Origin: Bacteroidota bacterium
GTDB taxonomy: Bacteria; Bacteroidota; Bacteroidia; JACCXN01
Direction: 5' to 3'
Length of the DNA: 6,990 bases
NCBI GenBank assembly: GCA_947462515.1
Contig: CANHPJ010000091.1
Span: 1-6,990, forward strand
Shown here piece after piece: positions 6,736-6,990 of this stretch; positions within the stretch are counted from its first letter, which is position 1; the number at the start of each line of letters is the position of its first letter. The translations under genes and the position numbers were made by a program. The notes under the pieces were generated by a model that saw nothing but the letters and a program-made list of their open reading frames with translations, was not told the DNA's origin and did no database searches.

Positions 6736-6808
6736 GGTGCCCTAGCTCAGTTGGTAGAGCAAAGGACTGAAAATCCTTGTGTCACTGGTTCGATCCCAGT
6801 GGGCACCA
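6736..6808 (+). tRNA. tRNA-Phe (anticodon GAA)
   Basis: The full cloverleaf can be drawn over 73 nt. Acceptor stem GGTGCCC (6736-6742) pairs with GGGCACC (6801-6807); D stem GCTC pairs with GAGC (6745-6748, 6757-6760). Anticodon stem AAGGA pairs with TCCTT (6762-6766, 6774-6778) around loop CTGAAAA with anticodon GAA at 6769-6771. T stem ACTGG pairs with CCAGT around TTCGATC (6789-6795). The discriminator is A6808. The following bases are CGC, so the 3' CCA is not encoded and must be added by the nucleotidyltransferase. It decodes UUU and UUC. It has its own promoter and terminator and runs divergently from coaX. Confidence 0.98.
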
Positions 6809-6815
6809 CGCAAAG

Positions 6816-6850
6816 AAAAAAGCCTCTGAATATTTTCGGAGGCTTTTTTT
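6816..6850 (+). terminator. Rho-independent terminator after tRNA-Phe, possibly two-way
   Basis: GCCTCTGAA (6822-6830) pairs with TTCGGAGGC (6835-6843) through one G-T wobble, with loop TATT. Seven T residues follow (6844-6850), a classic terminator 8 nt after the tRNA. A run of six A residues on the left (6816-6821) gives a U run in the opposite transcript too, so it could also end a minus-strand gene arriving from the right. Confidence 0.92.
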
Positions 6851-6888
6851 GTGCGATCTAATTATACACTTTATGAGGATCATGGAAA

Positions 6889-6990
6889 TCAAAAATCCGG
6901 ATCAGGCTCAAAAGTTGTGGGGAATAAATAAAATATAGAATTTTGTGGGATAAAATCATCCCATGCACGAATCACTCCATACGCTATTAG
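6889..6990 (-). CDS. Possible C-terminal end of an unidentified gene (partial)
   Basis: On the minus strand one frame is open from the right edge to a TGA at 6889-6891, giving 33 residues rich in aromatic and acidic residues, with a terminal FEPDPDF. The other two minus-strand frames meet stops within about 35 nt of the edge. The two-way terminator at 6816-6850 lies where a convergent gene would need it. I do not recognise the family, and 33 open codons can occur by chance in AT-rich DNA, so this is tentative. The 38 nt between the terminator and this stop show nothing else. Confidence 0.4.
   Translation of the reverse strand, partial: LIAYGVIRAWDDFIPQNSIFYLFPTTFEPDPDF

Noticed and set aside
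6736..6850. tRNA gene as an integration site for a mobile element
   Set aside because: No integrase gene and no direct repeat of the tRNA 3' end is visible in the window; the flanks are normal housekeeping DNA.
6881..6940. Short plus-strand reading frame beginning ATGGAAATC
   Set aside because: It is only 18-21 codons, lies after a strong terminator, has no promoter box, and overlaps the more plausible minus-strand frame.
6946..6963. Small hairpin TGGGAT / ATCCCA
   Set aside because: It is a 6-bp stem with no U tract, inside the possible partial coding frame, and is expected by chance.

Overview
The window looks like core chromosome of a member of the Bacteroidota, most likely Flavobacteriia or a close relative. 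The DNA is AT-rich. Promoter-like boxes match the Bacteroidota pattern TAnnTTTG rather than TATAAT, and leaders are A-rich with no clear Shine-Dalgarno sequence. The tRNA has no encoded CCA. The protein families (SPYSRYGIGD-type outer-membrane protein, lipoprotein-type LptC, large PpiD/SurA-like foldase) fit that phylum. No mobile element, CRISPR array or recombination signature is visible.

Layout from left to right: positions 1-63 are the last 20 codons of an unidentified plus-strand gene. A 46-nt perfect palindrome (94-139) then serves as a probable two-way terminator. All six complete protein genes lie on the minus strand, so transcription runs from high to low coordinates: coaX (type III pantothenate kinase, 5890-6618), a predicted outer-membrane beta-barrel (4571-5893, overlapping coaX by 4 nt), lptC (3958-4512, TTG start), a 72-residue membrane protein (3681-3899), a CNNM/CorC-type transporter (2407-3678, 2 nt after the small gene) and, after a 166-nt gap holding a hairpin, a PpiD/SurA-type peptidyl-prolyl isomerase (156-2240). 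Upstream of coaX, pointing the other way, is a tRNA-Phe(GAA) gene (6736-6808) with its own promoter and a strong terminator. A minus-strand open frame of 33 codons reaches the right edge (6889-6990) and may be the end of a further gene converging on the tRNA.

Most of the minus-strand genes serve the cell envelope. LptC helps move lipopolysaccharide to the outer membrane, the barrel protein sits in that membrane, the PpiD-like protein helps fold proteins leaving the inner membrane, and the CNNM protein moves ions (probably Mg2+) across the inner membrane. CoaX, the first gene, makes phosphopantothenate for coenzyme A. The shared direction, 4-nt and 2-nt junctions and two 58-nt gaps support one transcription unit from coaX to the CNNM gene. 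ppiD may be partly or wholly separate. I see ordinary, intact housekeeping genes and no convincing new multi-gene system. The least understood parts are the barrel protein, the 72-residue membrane protein and the hairpin before ppiD.
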